From Leguminivora glycinivorella (taxonomy: Eukaryota > Arthropoda > Insecta > Lepidoptera > Tortricidae): DNA of 64,000 bases. Shown piece after piece: positions 19,805 through 30,299 of this stretch. Below the pieces are notes generated by a model, which saw only the letters and a list, made by a program, of their open reading frames with translations, made no database searches and was not told where the DNA came from. Location: NCBI RefSeq assembly GCF_023078275.1, contig NC_062973.1, positions 20,144,956 to 20,208,955 of the forward strand. The letters are read 5' to 3'. Position 1 is the stretch's first letter, and the number at the start of each line of letters is the position of its first letter. A program made the position numbers and the translations under genes.

Positions 19805-20570
19805 GTTGTCCCAGAATTATGTAAATAAAATAATTAATTATGCTAAATATTTATTCATATTAAGAGATTATTTTTTTATAAAGTCTCTTGAAACACCTAC
19901 TGCAAATAAAAATTAAAATCCGCATTGCATCCCAACATTTTTCACTTTATCATGGTTAACGGCCCGTTCGTTCATTCGTAAGATCCGGTAGATCGTGTAT
20001 TTCCTAGGCATATCCTGAAACGTGAAAATTCTCTCGTTCCTTGAGACAACGAAGCCCCGCTCAGTGGGTCTCCTGCTTCTGACAGTTTCGCAGTTAAACC
20101 CTACAAACCTATCCCGCCATCTATCGGTTTATAATTTAATTACCGTCATAAAATTAAACAGGTACTTAACAATCTGTCGCATATTACGATTGGCCGCCAA
20201 CATAATAGAATCTACATTGCGGGTATTTCCTTTAAATTAATGTAATTATCATACAGAATACTCGTCCTATTATTTTTATATCGTAATAAGAACAAGTTGA
20301 TGATTGTAAATTATAACAACAAAAACTTAGTTGTATTAAGCGATTAAACTACCTTGTAACAGAGCAGTTAAAAACTATTAGTTTTCCATTCATAAGATTG
20401 GTAGTTCCAATAATTAAAGTAACTATCATTCTTATAATTAGTAAATTATACCTACGCAAATTAATGTCATTATAGATAAAACACAACACTTGTAATAAAT
20501 CTGATAGATTTATTTTTACATGAGCATGCGTTATAGTCTTATAGTGGTATCTAATAAATAATACGCAGCA
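19805..20570. other. AT-rich stretch, nothing recognised
   Basis: No gene, repeat pair or RNA was identified. Confidence 0.35.
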
Positions 20571-20575
20571 GTACT

Positions 20576-20624
20576 GCAACGCGGCGTGATTGTTACTGCT
20601 TTGCTGCAATCACGCCGCAATGCA
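20576..20624. repeat. small hairpin
   Basis: GCGGCGTGATTG and CAATCACGCCGC are perfect inverted repeats 14 bases apart, with partly paired flanks. Confidence 0.75.
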
Positions 20625-20809
20625 GGCAGTAATATACTTGCCCTTTGAAGCAGGAGTGCAGTTAGCGATCTTAATCGGCAGAAATAATGTCCTGCAATCT
20701 TACATAAATATTACAATTGTGCCAAATGGAACAACAAACGGGAGCGATCAAACAGGTAATTTTATCAAGAAATTATTTTGTTGTGATTGTATAACTGCTT
20801 CCCATATCA

Positions 20810-21346
20810 GGGGCGGCTCACTCTGCGATTCTATCGCCGCGCTACAAGTACATCCTGGCGGCCGCGAGTTCGCGGCCTACACAGGGGTGGCGCGCGTTCT
20901 CACGGAATGCACGTTCACACTTTCTATTGTTACCTTACGTCGCGAGTTTTTTTCAGGTTCATATACGATGTCCTCGTGTCGAAATGGCTAAAAATACTTA
21001 GTTAAATAGACATCATGAATAAAATAAATACCATAGGACATTCTTACACATATCTGCTACTGATTAAGTCCCACGGAAAAGTTCAATAAGGCTTGTAATG
21101 TTGGAACTTGAACAAAAATATATAAATACAGTATATATACCTAGAACGTACCCAAGACTTGAATATAATAGTATAACATTTTAATGTGAGTATTAATTCG
21201 TTTTAATCCATAGGTAACCCTATCGCCGGCCGCCGCGCACGTGCGGCTCGTTTCTTTGTGAGAATTTTGTAGGTATTTAAAAAGGCGGCATTTGGTGAAC
21301 ATCAAAGCAGTGGGCCTTCTGTACTTGTACTATTATATATTCTGTG
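20810..21346 (+). mobile_element. SINE-like element ending in CTGTG, 537 bp
   Basis: Flanked by the 9-bp duplication CCCATATCA at 20801-20809 and 21347-21355. The head GGGGCGGCTCACTC...ATCGCCGCGCTACAAGTACA and tail GTGAACATCAAAG...ATATTCTGTG match the 4056-4288 copy. The middle contains unrelated sequence, including a piece of the tRNA-SINE at 21035-21130, so it is larger than the other copy. Confidence 0.8.
21035..21130 (-). pseudogene. tRNA-SINE 3' fragment, diverged
   Basis: GGACATTCTTACACA, AAGTCCCACGG and AAGGCTTGTAATGTTG align with the 63374-63590 SINE copy at lower identity. Confidence 0.65.
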
Positions 21347-21359
21347 CCCATATCAAAGA

Positions 21360-21900
21360 TATTCAATAGCAATGATGCGCGACCAGCGCGACTCACCTAT
21401 TGCCAACTGCATTAGGCTGCATGTGGATGGTTTTTTCCGGATTTCTGACGCCAACTTTGCATTCAGTGGTAATGTAACACTGCAAAATTGCTCCAGAAAT
21501 AATTTTGCAGTGTTAATCCGAACTGCACCTTAAGCTATCAACTGGCAGTCGCATTAATTATTGCACTTTCTTCTGCCACTGTCTCTAATTAAAAATATAA
21601 TTTATGATGATTTTACACTTATTATCTCTACTTTACAGTCTACTTTAAATAATCGGATTGCAGAGATTGTATAATAATATATATTTCATTTGATACATTT
21701 ATAACGATTTAAGTATGTTGTTAAGAATGAGATCATGCGTAATGATTACCTACTTACCTAGGTACCTACTTATATTTTACCTTACGATAATGACTTATTA
21801 ATGGGCCTATTTAAAATATGAACTGTTAATTTTCTAAATCCATGAAGTATACAATTTAGATTATAACATATAATTTAAATACGATATATTCGACGAGATC
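21360..21900. other. AT-rich stretch, nothing recognised
   Basis: A short inverted pair (TAACACTGCAAAATT / AATTTTGCAGTGTTA) occurs at 21474-21514. Confidence 0.4.
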
Positions 21901-21919
21901 TATCCCCTTTCAAGCTGCC

Positions 21920-22500
21920 AGTGCCATCTAACGGTCAAACGACTAAACTAATTATAGCTAAGTGAGTCGGCGTCTCAATGCAATCGCAGTAGTAATTGAA
22001 CTGTTTCCCCAGCGTGTTTAGCGGTTACATTAGCATTGGAAATGAGCGGTCTTGATTAGTGCAGTGTAGGTAACATTATGGAATGGACCACATGAAATTC
22101 AAAGATCAGCCCCTAAGTACTTCAGGATTTTGTGCGGACAGTATAGTTCTACATATAATTACATTACAACATCAACTATATATATTTTAGCGGACAAGGG
22201 AGCCAAATAGTTCTTCACACCACATCTAGTGCCAGATTGACGAACTAGTCAACCGGCTCGGCTGCTTCAATGTATTTAGTGCTGACAGAGCTGCCCGTTC
22301 GAATTTTTTTAATTTCGAGCGTTCACCTTTACTACCTCCTCCGCTACAGAAGATTTGATGCTGAGCGGCCTCTAGTGGCCAAACGACTCAACTAATTAGC
22401 CAACAGGCATCGTCACAATGCAATCACAGTAGTAAACTGTTGCGCCTGCGTGTTTAGCGGTTACATTATCATTGGAAATGAGCAATCGAGATCAGTGCAC
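21920..22500. repeat. direct repeat pair about 150 bp long, 440 bp apart
   Basis: Segments at about 21920-22067 and 22360-22500 share CAAACGACT, TCAATGCAATC/CACAATGCAATC, GTGTTTAGCGGTTACATTA and CATTGGAAATGAGC in order, with divergence. The spacer does not match either. Confidence 0.75.
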
Positions 22501-22516
22501 GCTCGGTTATGGGGCA

Positions 22517-22635
22517 GGGGGCCGATTTTTGAATCTCACGGCGTTCGAATTCAGAAAATTGTCACTGAAAATAGTGGGCAATTTCGGTGACAATTTTCTG
22601 AATTCGAACGCCGTGAGATTCAAAAATCGGCCCCC
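22517..22635. mobile_element. hairpin MITE, about 50-bp arms
   Basis: GGGGGCCGATTTTTGAATCT...GAAAATTGTCACTGAAA pairs with the right half almost perfectly around a GTGGG-type loop. Very little divergence between arms. Confidence 0.85.
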
Positions 22636-22639
22636 AGGT

Positions 22640-23465
22640 CGGATATGAGCTTGGCTCGTTGAAACTTTACCGATAAAAAGACTCGATGCTGCATAGAATA
22701 TATTTGAATCTTGTGAATGGAGTAAAGCTATGTGTATATCGCCTTGCCGAACGGTGCGGTGTCTGCTTAAAAAGTTACAACTTTAGGACTAAGAGATTTC
22801 ATAATAATAAATTGTCTAATATTAAAGTGTAATATTGTGTTAAAGTCTACTCTTAATCTCACTATGTCTAGTTTTCCTTGTGTCTTTATTTCAACAAAAT
22901 GTCAAAGCATTCTTATGGCATGCGACAAAGTGGGATCTTGGTTTGTGATATTTTCAACCAACATACATATATGTGAGATCGGAAATGTAGGTATAAAGAA
23001 ATATTTTTAATTAAGCTCATGTACAAAATAATGAGTTTTACATTCAGTAAAACAAGCACATCGCTTTCGTAAGTCCAATATTTAGACGCACTTTGAAAGT
23101 GGGTTAAGATGGTTCGGTTATTGTTTTAATCTATTTAAAAACTTCATAATTTTTTGCATCAACGGTAATATTACGCTCCAGGCTGTAAGTTAAACTAAGA
23201 AAATACCTATTAATCTACCCGATCAACATCACGATGTAATTGCCTTAGTAATAAATGTTTGCGAATGTTCTACCGTTATAGCAAATAAGTTGCCCGTTAG
23301 AACTCATTATTTAATAACTAGTTAGTTATTGATTGATTATTTAATAGATGAGCTGATGCTTTGAAGGATAATAATAATAATAAAATACTTTATTTAGTCC
23401 ATCACTTTCATCCAATAGCCCAGTTTATTTTAGATTCCATTAACATTATTAATTTAGGTGTAAGG
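22640..23465. other. no gene recognised
   Basis: AT-rich with no clear repeats. An ATAATAATAATAA run near 23370-23385. Confidence 0.35.
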
Positions 23466-23469
23466 ACTA

Positions 23470-23880
23470 TTTGAGACCACCTTTGCGTGTGTCCCAACTG
23501 ATCCTGGCCAACTTGACATCAAATATAATGACATCGTAATAGAAAAATTGGATATTGTGAAATTTTTAGGATTAAATATTGACAAAAACTTAAACTGGAA
23601 ACGACACGTCGAAGTAGTTTGTTCCAAACTTGACGGATTCGTATTTGCTCTAAGGAAAATTAGGAATACGGTATCTATAGAGGCTGCAACAACTGCCTAC
23701 CATGGATATGTAGCGTCTGTACTTAATTATGGCCTATTACTGTGGGGTAATTCAGTCGACATTGAGAAAGCGTTCGTTCGGCAGAAAAAATGCATTCGTG
23801 CTATAGCCAATGCCTGGATCATGGACACCTGTAAGCCACTGTTTGAAAAATTTAATATTTTGCATTTACCTTGTATGTAT
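23470..23880 (+). pseudogene. non-LTR retrotransposon ORF2 remnant, upstream part
   Basis: An open frame from about 23470 reads TFACVPTDPGQLDI... and includes KFLGLNIDKNLNWKRHVEVV, ATTAYHGYVASVLNYGLLLW and RQKKCIRAIANAW. This is the region just after the RT palm/thumb of jockey-like elements (LG..D..L.W..H; Y.S.L.YG...WG). The catalytic FADD block is absent. The frame is broken at 23881 by a 1.05-kb insertion and resumes at 24931 with IRKACLFVKKHLELFRKRCD, as expected. Confidence 0.85.
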
Positions 23881-24930
23881 ATGTCGCAGTAAGATAGATA
23901 AAACCGTTATATAGTTATAACCCTAGGAATATAATTATACGTCGTTACATAGTTAAACGAAAGCGATTTATTGCTATCTTACTAGGAATATAACTATAAT
24001 ACGTTACTAGTTTAGTCAAATAGTTATATGACTGGATTCAGTCTAGTGAAATGATTGTAGGCAGGAGTGCGGCGCTGCGGCAGAGGTATAGTTATAACCC
24101 TAGGGATATAATTATATGCCGTAACATAGCTAATCAAAAGCTATTCATAACCATCTTACTAGGAATATAATTATAATACGGTAGGTACTAGTTTAGTTAT
24201 ATAATTATATCACTGGATTAAACTTAGTCTAGGGATATAATTATAATACGTCTCTAAGTGGGACTGGAACCAGGAGTCCCGGTTCTTTATAGTTCTATAC
24301 CAAAAAAAAATCAAAAGGAACCCTTATGTCCTTTTGACGACCGGTCTGGCGCAGTCGGTAGTGAGCCTGCCTGCTACGCCGCGGTCCCGGGTTCGAATCC
24401 CGGTAAGGGCATTTATTTGTGTGATGAGCACAGATATTTGTTCCTGAGTCATGGATGTTTTCTATGTATATAAGTATGTATTTATATATTATATATATCG
24501 TTTTCTGAGTACCCACAACACAAGCCTTCTTGAGCTTACCGTGGGCCTCAGTCAATCTGTGCAAGAATGTCCTATAATATTTATTTATTATTTATTTATT
24601 TATTTATGTCGCGACTCTGTCCATCCGTCTATGTGTTTAGAGAGAATAAGCACATTGAATTGGAAATAATTAACAAATTCTTGCCCTAAACAATTCTTCA
24701 CTGTGGTTTGTTTGTTTAACGCATATAATTATATCCCTAGGGTTATAACTATACCTCCGCCGCACCGCACTGAATCCAGTCATATAACTATTTGACTAAA
24801 CTAGTAACGTATTATAGTTATATTCCTAGTAAGATAGCAATAAATCGCTTTCGTTTAACTATGTTACGACATATAATTATATGCCTAGGGTTATAACTAT
24901 ATAACGGCTTTATCTATCTTACTGCGACAT
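23881..24930. mobile_element. 1.05-kb terminal-inverted-repeat element inside LINE
   Basis: Left end ATGTCGCAGTAAGATAGATA and right end (complement) match over about 210 bp with few differences. The left arm is followed by a second, tandem copy of its own motif (ATAGTTATAACCCTAGG...ATATAATTATATG at about 24087-24190). The interior carries a tRNA-SINE. The junction is TATA/AT, so the target duplication is 2 or 4 bp and cannot be fixed. No transposase. Superfamily unknown. Confidence 0.85.
24341..24610 (+). mobile_element. tRNA-derived SINE
   Basis: A tRNA-like head, CCGGTCTGGCGCAGTCGGTA...GGTCCCGGGTTCGAATCCCG (24341-24410), with A box and B box, a body (GTGATGAGCACAGATATTTG, CCATGGATG-like, CTTGAGCTTACCGTGGGCCT, CAAGAATGTCC) and a (TTTA)n tail. 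The same SINE is on the minus strand at 63374-63590, and a fragment at 21035. The head is closer to a real tRNA than in the foldback elements, as is usual for SINEs. Confidence 0.85.
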
Positions 24931-25580
24931 ATATAAGAAAAGCGTGTCTATTTGTAAAAAAACATCTAGAACTTTTTAGAAAGAGGTGTGATGTATTGCC
25001 AGGAAATCAGAGAGCGCAATATAAATACTAATTATATCAGCCTCCCTCACATTCCACTATATACCACAGGAATGCATATAACATGTGTATAGTTTTATTT
25101 AACAGCCTTCCTGATGAACTCAAAAAAATTGATTTTAAACAATTTAATAATAAAAATACCAAATGGCTGTCCGAAAATTGTTTTTATAGTGTAAGGGAAT
25201 TTTTGGAACATAAATTATTAAACAAGTAGTATATTTCACATTGTGTATGTTTCTTGACATTTAACTTTTATAATTCTTAGTTATTAATTCATGACTTCCA
25301 ATTTGTATATTTTTTAATTTTAACGACTAGTATTAATAACGTTTTGACAGTTGCATTTTTTTTTTATAAGTGGATGCCTTTTTGTTATGTAAAAACCCAC
25401 CAACCGTATTATCTTGTTTTAATTTATAAGTTTGGTAATTATTGTTGTAAAGTTTTCATATTGTAATATTGTCAATTATTTGCATGTCGTGTTTTCGACT
25501 GAATACTGATACTTTAAAAACCTGTTATCATCCTGTACCATACGTATTCTGGCAAATAAAGAAATTCTATTCTATTCTAT
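24931..25580 (+). pseudogene. LINE ORF2 end and 3' UTR, downstream part
   Basis: Continues the 23470 frame: IRKACLFVKKHLELFRKRCD, a stop after QYKY, then in frame again RNAYNMCIVLFNSLPDELKK and ENCFYSVREFLEHKLLNK before a final stop at about 25230. The 3' UTR (CATGTCGTGTTTTCGACTGA, GGCAAATAAAGAAATTC) ends in a (TTCTA)n tail. A similar 3' UTR with a (TTCTTA)n tail is at 40335-40482. Confidence 0.85.
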
Positions 25581-25599
25581 TCACTTTGCAGTTATAATC

Positions 25600-25905
25600 G
25601 CTAACTTACGTTTTGAACGAGATTTATGTGGCACAACTCCAACACGCATTTCAATCGTCAACATTTAGAATGCTGACAGTCCCCCCTTTTTCAGGAAACT
25701 TTTTGCCTCTTACTGCTAAACTGTGAACTGAATAAACTGTCACCTTCCGTATTTCCGGACGGATACGACTTTTAAACTGAAAAAAAATTGTTCTCCCATT
25801 TTATAGGCTGGCAAAACGCACTTCTCGTGTCTGGTTTGAGGCGTCCATAGGCGGTTGGTAATCACTTATCATCACATGATTAATCTGCTTGTTTGGCTCC
25901 AATAT
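25600..25905 (+). repeat. weak LINE-tail similarity
   Basis: Only 25795-25905 (GGCTGGCAAAACGCAC, GGCGTCCATAGGCGG, CTGCTTGTTTGGC) resembles the tail at 30345-30526; the rest shows nothing. Confidence 0.4.
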
Positions 25906-26009
25906 AACAAACGAAAGACCTGCTAAGATCCAAAGTCATTTTGCAGTTTTGAAGTATACAATACAACTTCCTTGATTCCATTACAGTTTAGAATTTCATC
26001 ATCGCACCG

Positions 26010-26298
26010 CTCGCCATCGACAGGGCGCTCATCCACACACCTTACAACCTAAATGGTCGCGCACCGTGCGGTTTCAGAGGAATTTCTTCCCACGAACGCT
26101 CCGGCTGTGGAATCGGCTGTCGAGGTATTCTCGATGAACTACAGTATGGGTTTCTTCAAAAAAGGAGTGTACAAGTTTCTAATGGGTCGGCAACGCGCAC
26201 GTGACACCCCTTGAGTTGCAGGTGTCCATAGGTTACGGTGACCGCTTTCCATTAAGCGGGCCGTATACCTGTTTGCCACCGACATGGTATAAAAAAAA
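26010..26298 (+). pseudogene. LINE 3' end, ORF2 C-terminus with frameshift
   Basis: One frame reads VRFQRNFFPRTLRLWNRLSR then stops; after a shift the next reads YSMGFFKKGVYKFLMGRQRA and stops. Together these give the FxRSFxPRTxxLWNxLP...F.FKKxVxKxLKGR ending of a common lepidopteran non-LTR family, with one frameshift. The 3' UTR GTCCATAGGTTACGGTGACC...GTTTGCCACCGACATGGTAT ends in poly-A. The tail is the same as at 9545-9711. Confidence 0.85.
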
Positions 26299-26356
26299 AT
26301 TGATTACATTTTGTACTTGTAAAACGAACTCTCTGTCTTAATATGCAATCTGTCTT

Positions 26357-26499
26357 ACGCCGTGTCTTGTGTGGGCGACGGTCGCGCGACCGTCGCCGTC
26401 GCATCTCATACTTCCATATCGATAAGGTTTGCTTTCGTATGCGTCGCATCGCCGTCGCGCGACCATCGCGCGACCGTCGCCCACGCAAGCCACGGCGTT
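26357..26499. mobile_element. GC-rich hairpin MITE
   Basis: ACGCCGTGTCTTGTGTGGGC...GACGGTCGCGCGACCGTCGCC is mirrored by ...GCGACCGTCGCCCACGCAAG / CCACGGCGT. The repeated GTCGCGCGAC makes long ORFs on both strands here, which are artefacts. Confidence 0.8.
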
Positions 26500-26518
26500 A
26501 GGCCGGGTCTCAAGAGTT

Positions 26519-26671
26519 TAACCCCCTTATTCATAAACGTTTACTAAAGTTATCAAGCCGATAAAGTCCGTTTGTCCCTTTCTATCACAAACACACCAAT
26601 ACGTCGGAAAGGTACAAACGAACTTTATCGGCTTGATAACTCTAATGAAGGTTTATGAATAAGAGGGTAAA
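26519..26671. mobile_element. MITE (CCCTTATTCATAAACGTTTA)
   Basis: CCCCCTTATTCATAAACG...AGTTATCAAGCCGATAAAGT at the left and its complement at the right (ACTTTATCGGCTTGATAACT...GAATAAGAGGG). The left flank is TTAA, the right TAAA, so a TTAA target is possible but unproven. Confidence 0.85.
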
Positions 26672-26679
26672 GGGTTATT

Positions 26680-27180
26680 TCCCATCGTTCAGTATACGTG
26701 TGGAACTTGGGACACTCAACGAAATACAATGGTTTCGTTTCAGAGCCAATGAATTCGCTTTTTGCGATGTGCGATGCTAATATTATTAATTAACAATTCC
26801 AAAGCAAACACACGTAAATATTATCTCATTGTTTATTATCTAACTCAGATAGGCCTGCACTTTAGCAACAATGTAATATTTATGAGCATGTCACAAATTC
26901 AAGACGCGGTGACGTAATGTATGGGGACACTTTCCACAAAAACCGGTCAAAGGCGAATACAGTACTGGTTTATTTACATTTTGTAAATGGCACAAACAGG
27001 CTTCTAAAGGCAACTACGTGTTTGTAATTCTTGAGGCTCTTTTGATAAATTACATGTGGTTGATTTATGATATTTATTATTTGCTTAATGCTGCTGGGGA
27101 CCGGTTCAGGAACTGCGTCACGAAATATGGCTTCAAGGTTCAGGGAATGGTAAGACATTTTTCGTTGTTTTTTTTTCCAT
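26680..27180. other. no gene recognised
   Basis: AT-rich, nothing with a partner. Confidence 0.35.
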
Positions 27181-27201
27181 TTTAACAAAGAAAATGTCTA
27201 T

Positions 27202-27509
27202 AATATTGTCTTCGGTTACCGCGATAGTTACTCATGAAATAAAACTATTTTTAACTATTTTAACTATTTTTTTAACTATTTTTTGAATATTGTATAACTA
27301 GCTTTATTAATAGTGTGTGAACCTGCCTTAGAAATCTATATTATTTGTGGTCATGGTTCGTTAATATTTCTTGTAAGTGGGTAGCTTTTGCACATTTTAA
27401 TTTTTCCTCAGTCACCCGTTGACCACGAACGCTGTAAAGAGTTCGAAACGTCGGGATGTATTTTAAATTCATTATACGCGATTTAATCCATTTCCATAGT
27501 TTTATTTCA
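27202..27509. mobile_element. GTTTCG-hairpin element, 15-bp target duplication
   Basis: AAAGAAAATGTCTAT at 27187-27201 recurs at 27510-27524. Termini AATATTGTCTTCGGTTACCG (left) and ...CCATAGTTTTATTTCA (right). Close to the right end, CCGTTGACCAC, then GAACGCTGTAAAGAGTTC, then GAAACGTCGGG forms a nested hairpin. Two relatives: 43682-43810 (opposite orientation, own 12-bp duplication, same two ends) and 36698-36835. Confidence 0.8.
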
Positions 27510-27524
27510 AAAGAAAATGTCTAT

Positions 27525-27735
27525 TTATCTTATTAAACAGAAACACACTCTCATTATCGATCAAAGTCGTTGTAGAAATCGAAATCAGTCCCATTATTTT
27601 CTAAGACGTCCAAAAGGTTATACATAAAAAATATACATGAACCCGAATATGGAACTTCCTCCTTGTCTGTGTAAAGAAGTAGGTTAAAAAACTATTACAA
27701 TTATAACTTCAGAGCCTTCTGACTACCATACTTTA
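27525..27735. other. no gene recognised
   Basis: Nothing identified. Confidence 0.3.
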
Positions 27736-27736
27736 A

Positions 27737-27909
27737 TCCATACTATGAATGGGAAAGTGTGTGTGTCTGTTTGCTTGTCCGTCTTTCACGGCAAAACGGA
27801 GCGACGAATTGACGTGATTTTTTAAGTGGAGATATTTGAAGGGATAGAAAGTGTCATAGGCTACTTATTGTCTCTTTCTAACGCGAGCGGAGCCGCGGGC
27901 AAAAGCTAA
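27737..27909 (+). mobile_element. Helitron-like repeat, second copy
   Basis: TCCATACTATGAATGGGAAA to GGGCAAAAGCTAA, host A before and T after. CTAG has become CTAA. High similarity to 7386-7564. Confidence 0.8.
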
Positions 27910-28199
27910 TTTTACTATAATTAGTCCCAAATGTGAGGTGAATATTTCTCAATACACGAATGAATACAACACTCTTACTTTCAACACATATATTTCCTAG
28001 ACCTCATAAATAATCCAGATAATAAGTAATAATCATCCATCACTGGCGACCAATAGAAAGGCGCCAACACACAAACATCCTTTTCGCATTTTGTCTCGAG
28101 AACACGCTTTACGCTTGACCGAAATTCAAGTGGCCGACGAGCCTGACCGTATTCCGAATGCTTGCCGGTATCAAACTTTCTAAGCAACCAGAGTAACCC

Positions 28200-28660
28200 T
28201 GACACCTAGCATTTAGGGATACAAAAATGAACTTTTTCCGCTCACTAGTTCGGAAACACGTGTTTTGTCCTTTAATACCAGCGGGTAAAAACGCATTTTA
28301 TCCACTAGTGGGTAAAGTAATTTGCCCTTGAATAAAATCAAATTAACTGCTTTAAAATTGATAAAAGTAGGTGAATCTAGTAATAAAGATGATTTACCAC
28401 CTGTGGAACTAACTGGAAACAGTGATAAACGCATTTTTGCGTTGTAGTTTCCTCGCTATAGTGAGGGGAAAAGTTTTGTGTTACACTCGGGTGCAAATGT
28501 ATTTTACTTCTCGTGTGTTAAAAAACCCGCAAGTTCGGGATTCTATTCTCGAACCACTCGCTTCGCTCGTGGTTCAACTATAGAATCCTTTCACTTGCTC
28601 ATTTTTCAATTCCACACTCGGCGTTAAAATACAACTTTGCCCCCTTGTATAACAAATAAC
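28200..28660. repeat. repeat-like block with self-complementary CGAGTGGTTC motifs
   Basis: Contains TTCTCGAACCACTCGCTTCGCTCGTGGTTC, a short inverted repeat at about 28547-28577 (written in pieces: GAACCACTCG / CGTGGTTC). Similar motif content (CGCGAGCGTAGCGAGTGGTTC, about 21 bp near 59692) recurs in 59600-60020, together with TTGCCCCCTTGT/AAGGGGGCAAAG ends. Likely two diverged members of one element class. Confidence 0.5.
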
Positions 28661-28669
28661 TATTTATTC

Positions 28670-29070
28670 ATAATGCCAGAGCGTCTGCGAAAAAATATTT
28701 TTTGAATTAAAGGAAAAATGGAACAGACAGCAAGTTTTTTATTGATGCTTTTAATTTTACCAAATAGATTTAAATAAATCATATATTTATCTCACATGGG
28801 ATGGGCCATCTTTCGCTACGATAGGTATAGCAATTGGAATAAGTATTTAACGCTGCAATCGCACCGTGTCCGAAAACCGCGGAGAGCCAGTTAGAAAGGT
28901 AGAATTTTGACTTTGACTAAACACACGATTTTTTGCATAATGATATACTACTCGAATTATTAATTTGACTTGAAATGTTCACTTAGTTGGTGTTTCTTGT
29001 TTTCTTTAACTTAAAACTGACCTATCATAATCTAGACATAGAGTGTATATAGAAACATTGATTTGTTTTT
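28670..29070. other. no gene recognised
   Basis: No supported feature. Confidence 0.3.
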
Positions 29071-29073
29071 CGT

Positions 29074-29862
29074 GATGAAATAGTACATTTCGTTATAAGT
29101 GCGAGAAGAATGACATTCTCGCACGTGTGACGAACGACGTTTTTTAATACAGTTGCGAAAAAACACTAACTACTATACAATGAAATAAAACAATAAACAA
29201 TTCGAACTCCCAATTTTCGCAGTGACATTGACGCATTTTTTGACAATTCGAGCTTTGAAGCTTTTAAACTTGCGTTCATATTTTCGATTTTGCTATCCAT
29301 CCAACACAATTTATTTATTTCATTGTGTGCCATAAAAAACATAAACATTTACGATTTGGGACGATTGTTTAATATATACCTACATACATTTTAATTCAAT
29401 CGACCATTTATGCCTCGAAGTATTGCAAATAACATAAAATTATTATGACAAATCGCGTAACATATTAAGGTTTTTGAACGTACTTGCATTAAGTTGGTAA
29501 CATTGGTAAGACGCCACTACTTTAAATGACAGACGACGCGTTTCGTTCCATTCGACGTTCTGTTTACACGACTCATTATGAGCCACTTTTTCAAAGTATA
29601 AACCATTTTATAAATTATGTTTAGTATGACTAAAAATAGACAATTACATATGAAATATCAATGTTTTAAACATTAATCACTTAATAGTATGTTTATAGTT
29701 TTATTCCGTCTTAGTAAAATATACTAATATTAAAACAGCTCGGTATGTAGTCGTAAAATGGAACGCATACTTTTTACGCACTAGTGCGTAAAAACCAACT
29801 TCTCGCACGCCAAACAACCAAAAAACGGGCACTTTTTGAGTAACTGTATTAAAAAGAAACTT
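29074..29862. mobile_element. long version of the ACGCACTAGTGCG repeat
   Basis: The outer parts resemble the 230-bp repeats at 50170 and 56467: GATGAAATAGTACATTTCG...CTCGCACGTGTGACGAACGA at the left, and TTTTTACGCACTAGTGCG plus AACTGTATTAAAAAG at the right. About 580 bp of AT-rich sequence lies between. It may be a less-deleted relative. No coding sequence was recognised inside. Confidence 0.45.
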
Positions 29863-29864
29863 TT

Positions 29865-30290
29865 TTTAAGATACCTCGTTTTCTCACATTATAACATTTG
29901 TCAATGTTTTTTCTTCCAGTTTATAATTTATATAATTATCAATGAACATTGTAAAAAGTTCTTTAGAGGAACGAACATTAATATTTTTTCAGAAGACAAG
30001 TCTGGGTTAGCAATAATTTGGGGAAATATCTTTAATTTACGAATTCAAATAAAACTCGGTTGTTATAATCTGCAGCGATATTGATACCAAATAGCGAGTG
30101 TACAACTGTACATATTTAACACGTCTCAAATTTATATATGTAATACAAATTCATAGATATAAACACTTCAACGCTCTGTGAACCGCCTTGTCTAGTATGT
30201 GGTAGGTAAACGTAAACATAATTGGGTAGCTAATAACGCAAAAATCCACATAGTCGAGTACCAGTGAAAGTAGTGACGTAAGTTCCGACG
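29865..30290. other. no gene recognised
   Basis: The 82-codon frame at 29836-30084 is AT-rich and unsupported. Confidence 0.3.
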
Positions 30291-30299
30291 TCTGCGAAT

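Noticed and set aside
26252..26547. Arginine-rich frames on both strands
   Set aside because: They arise from the GTCGCGCGAC repeats of a hairpin MITE; the frame is mirrored by symmetry, not by selection.
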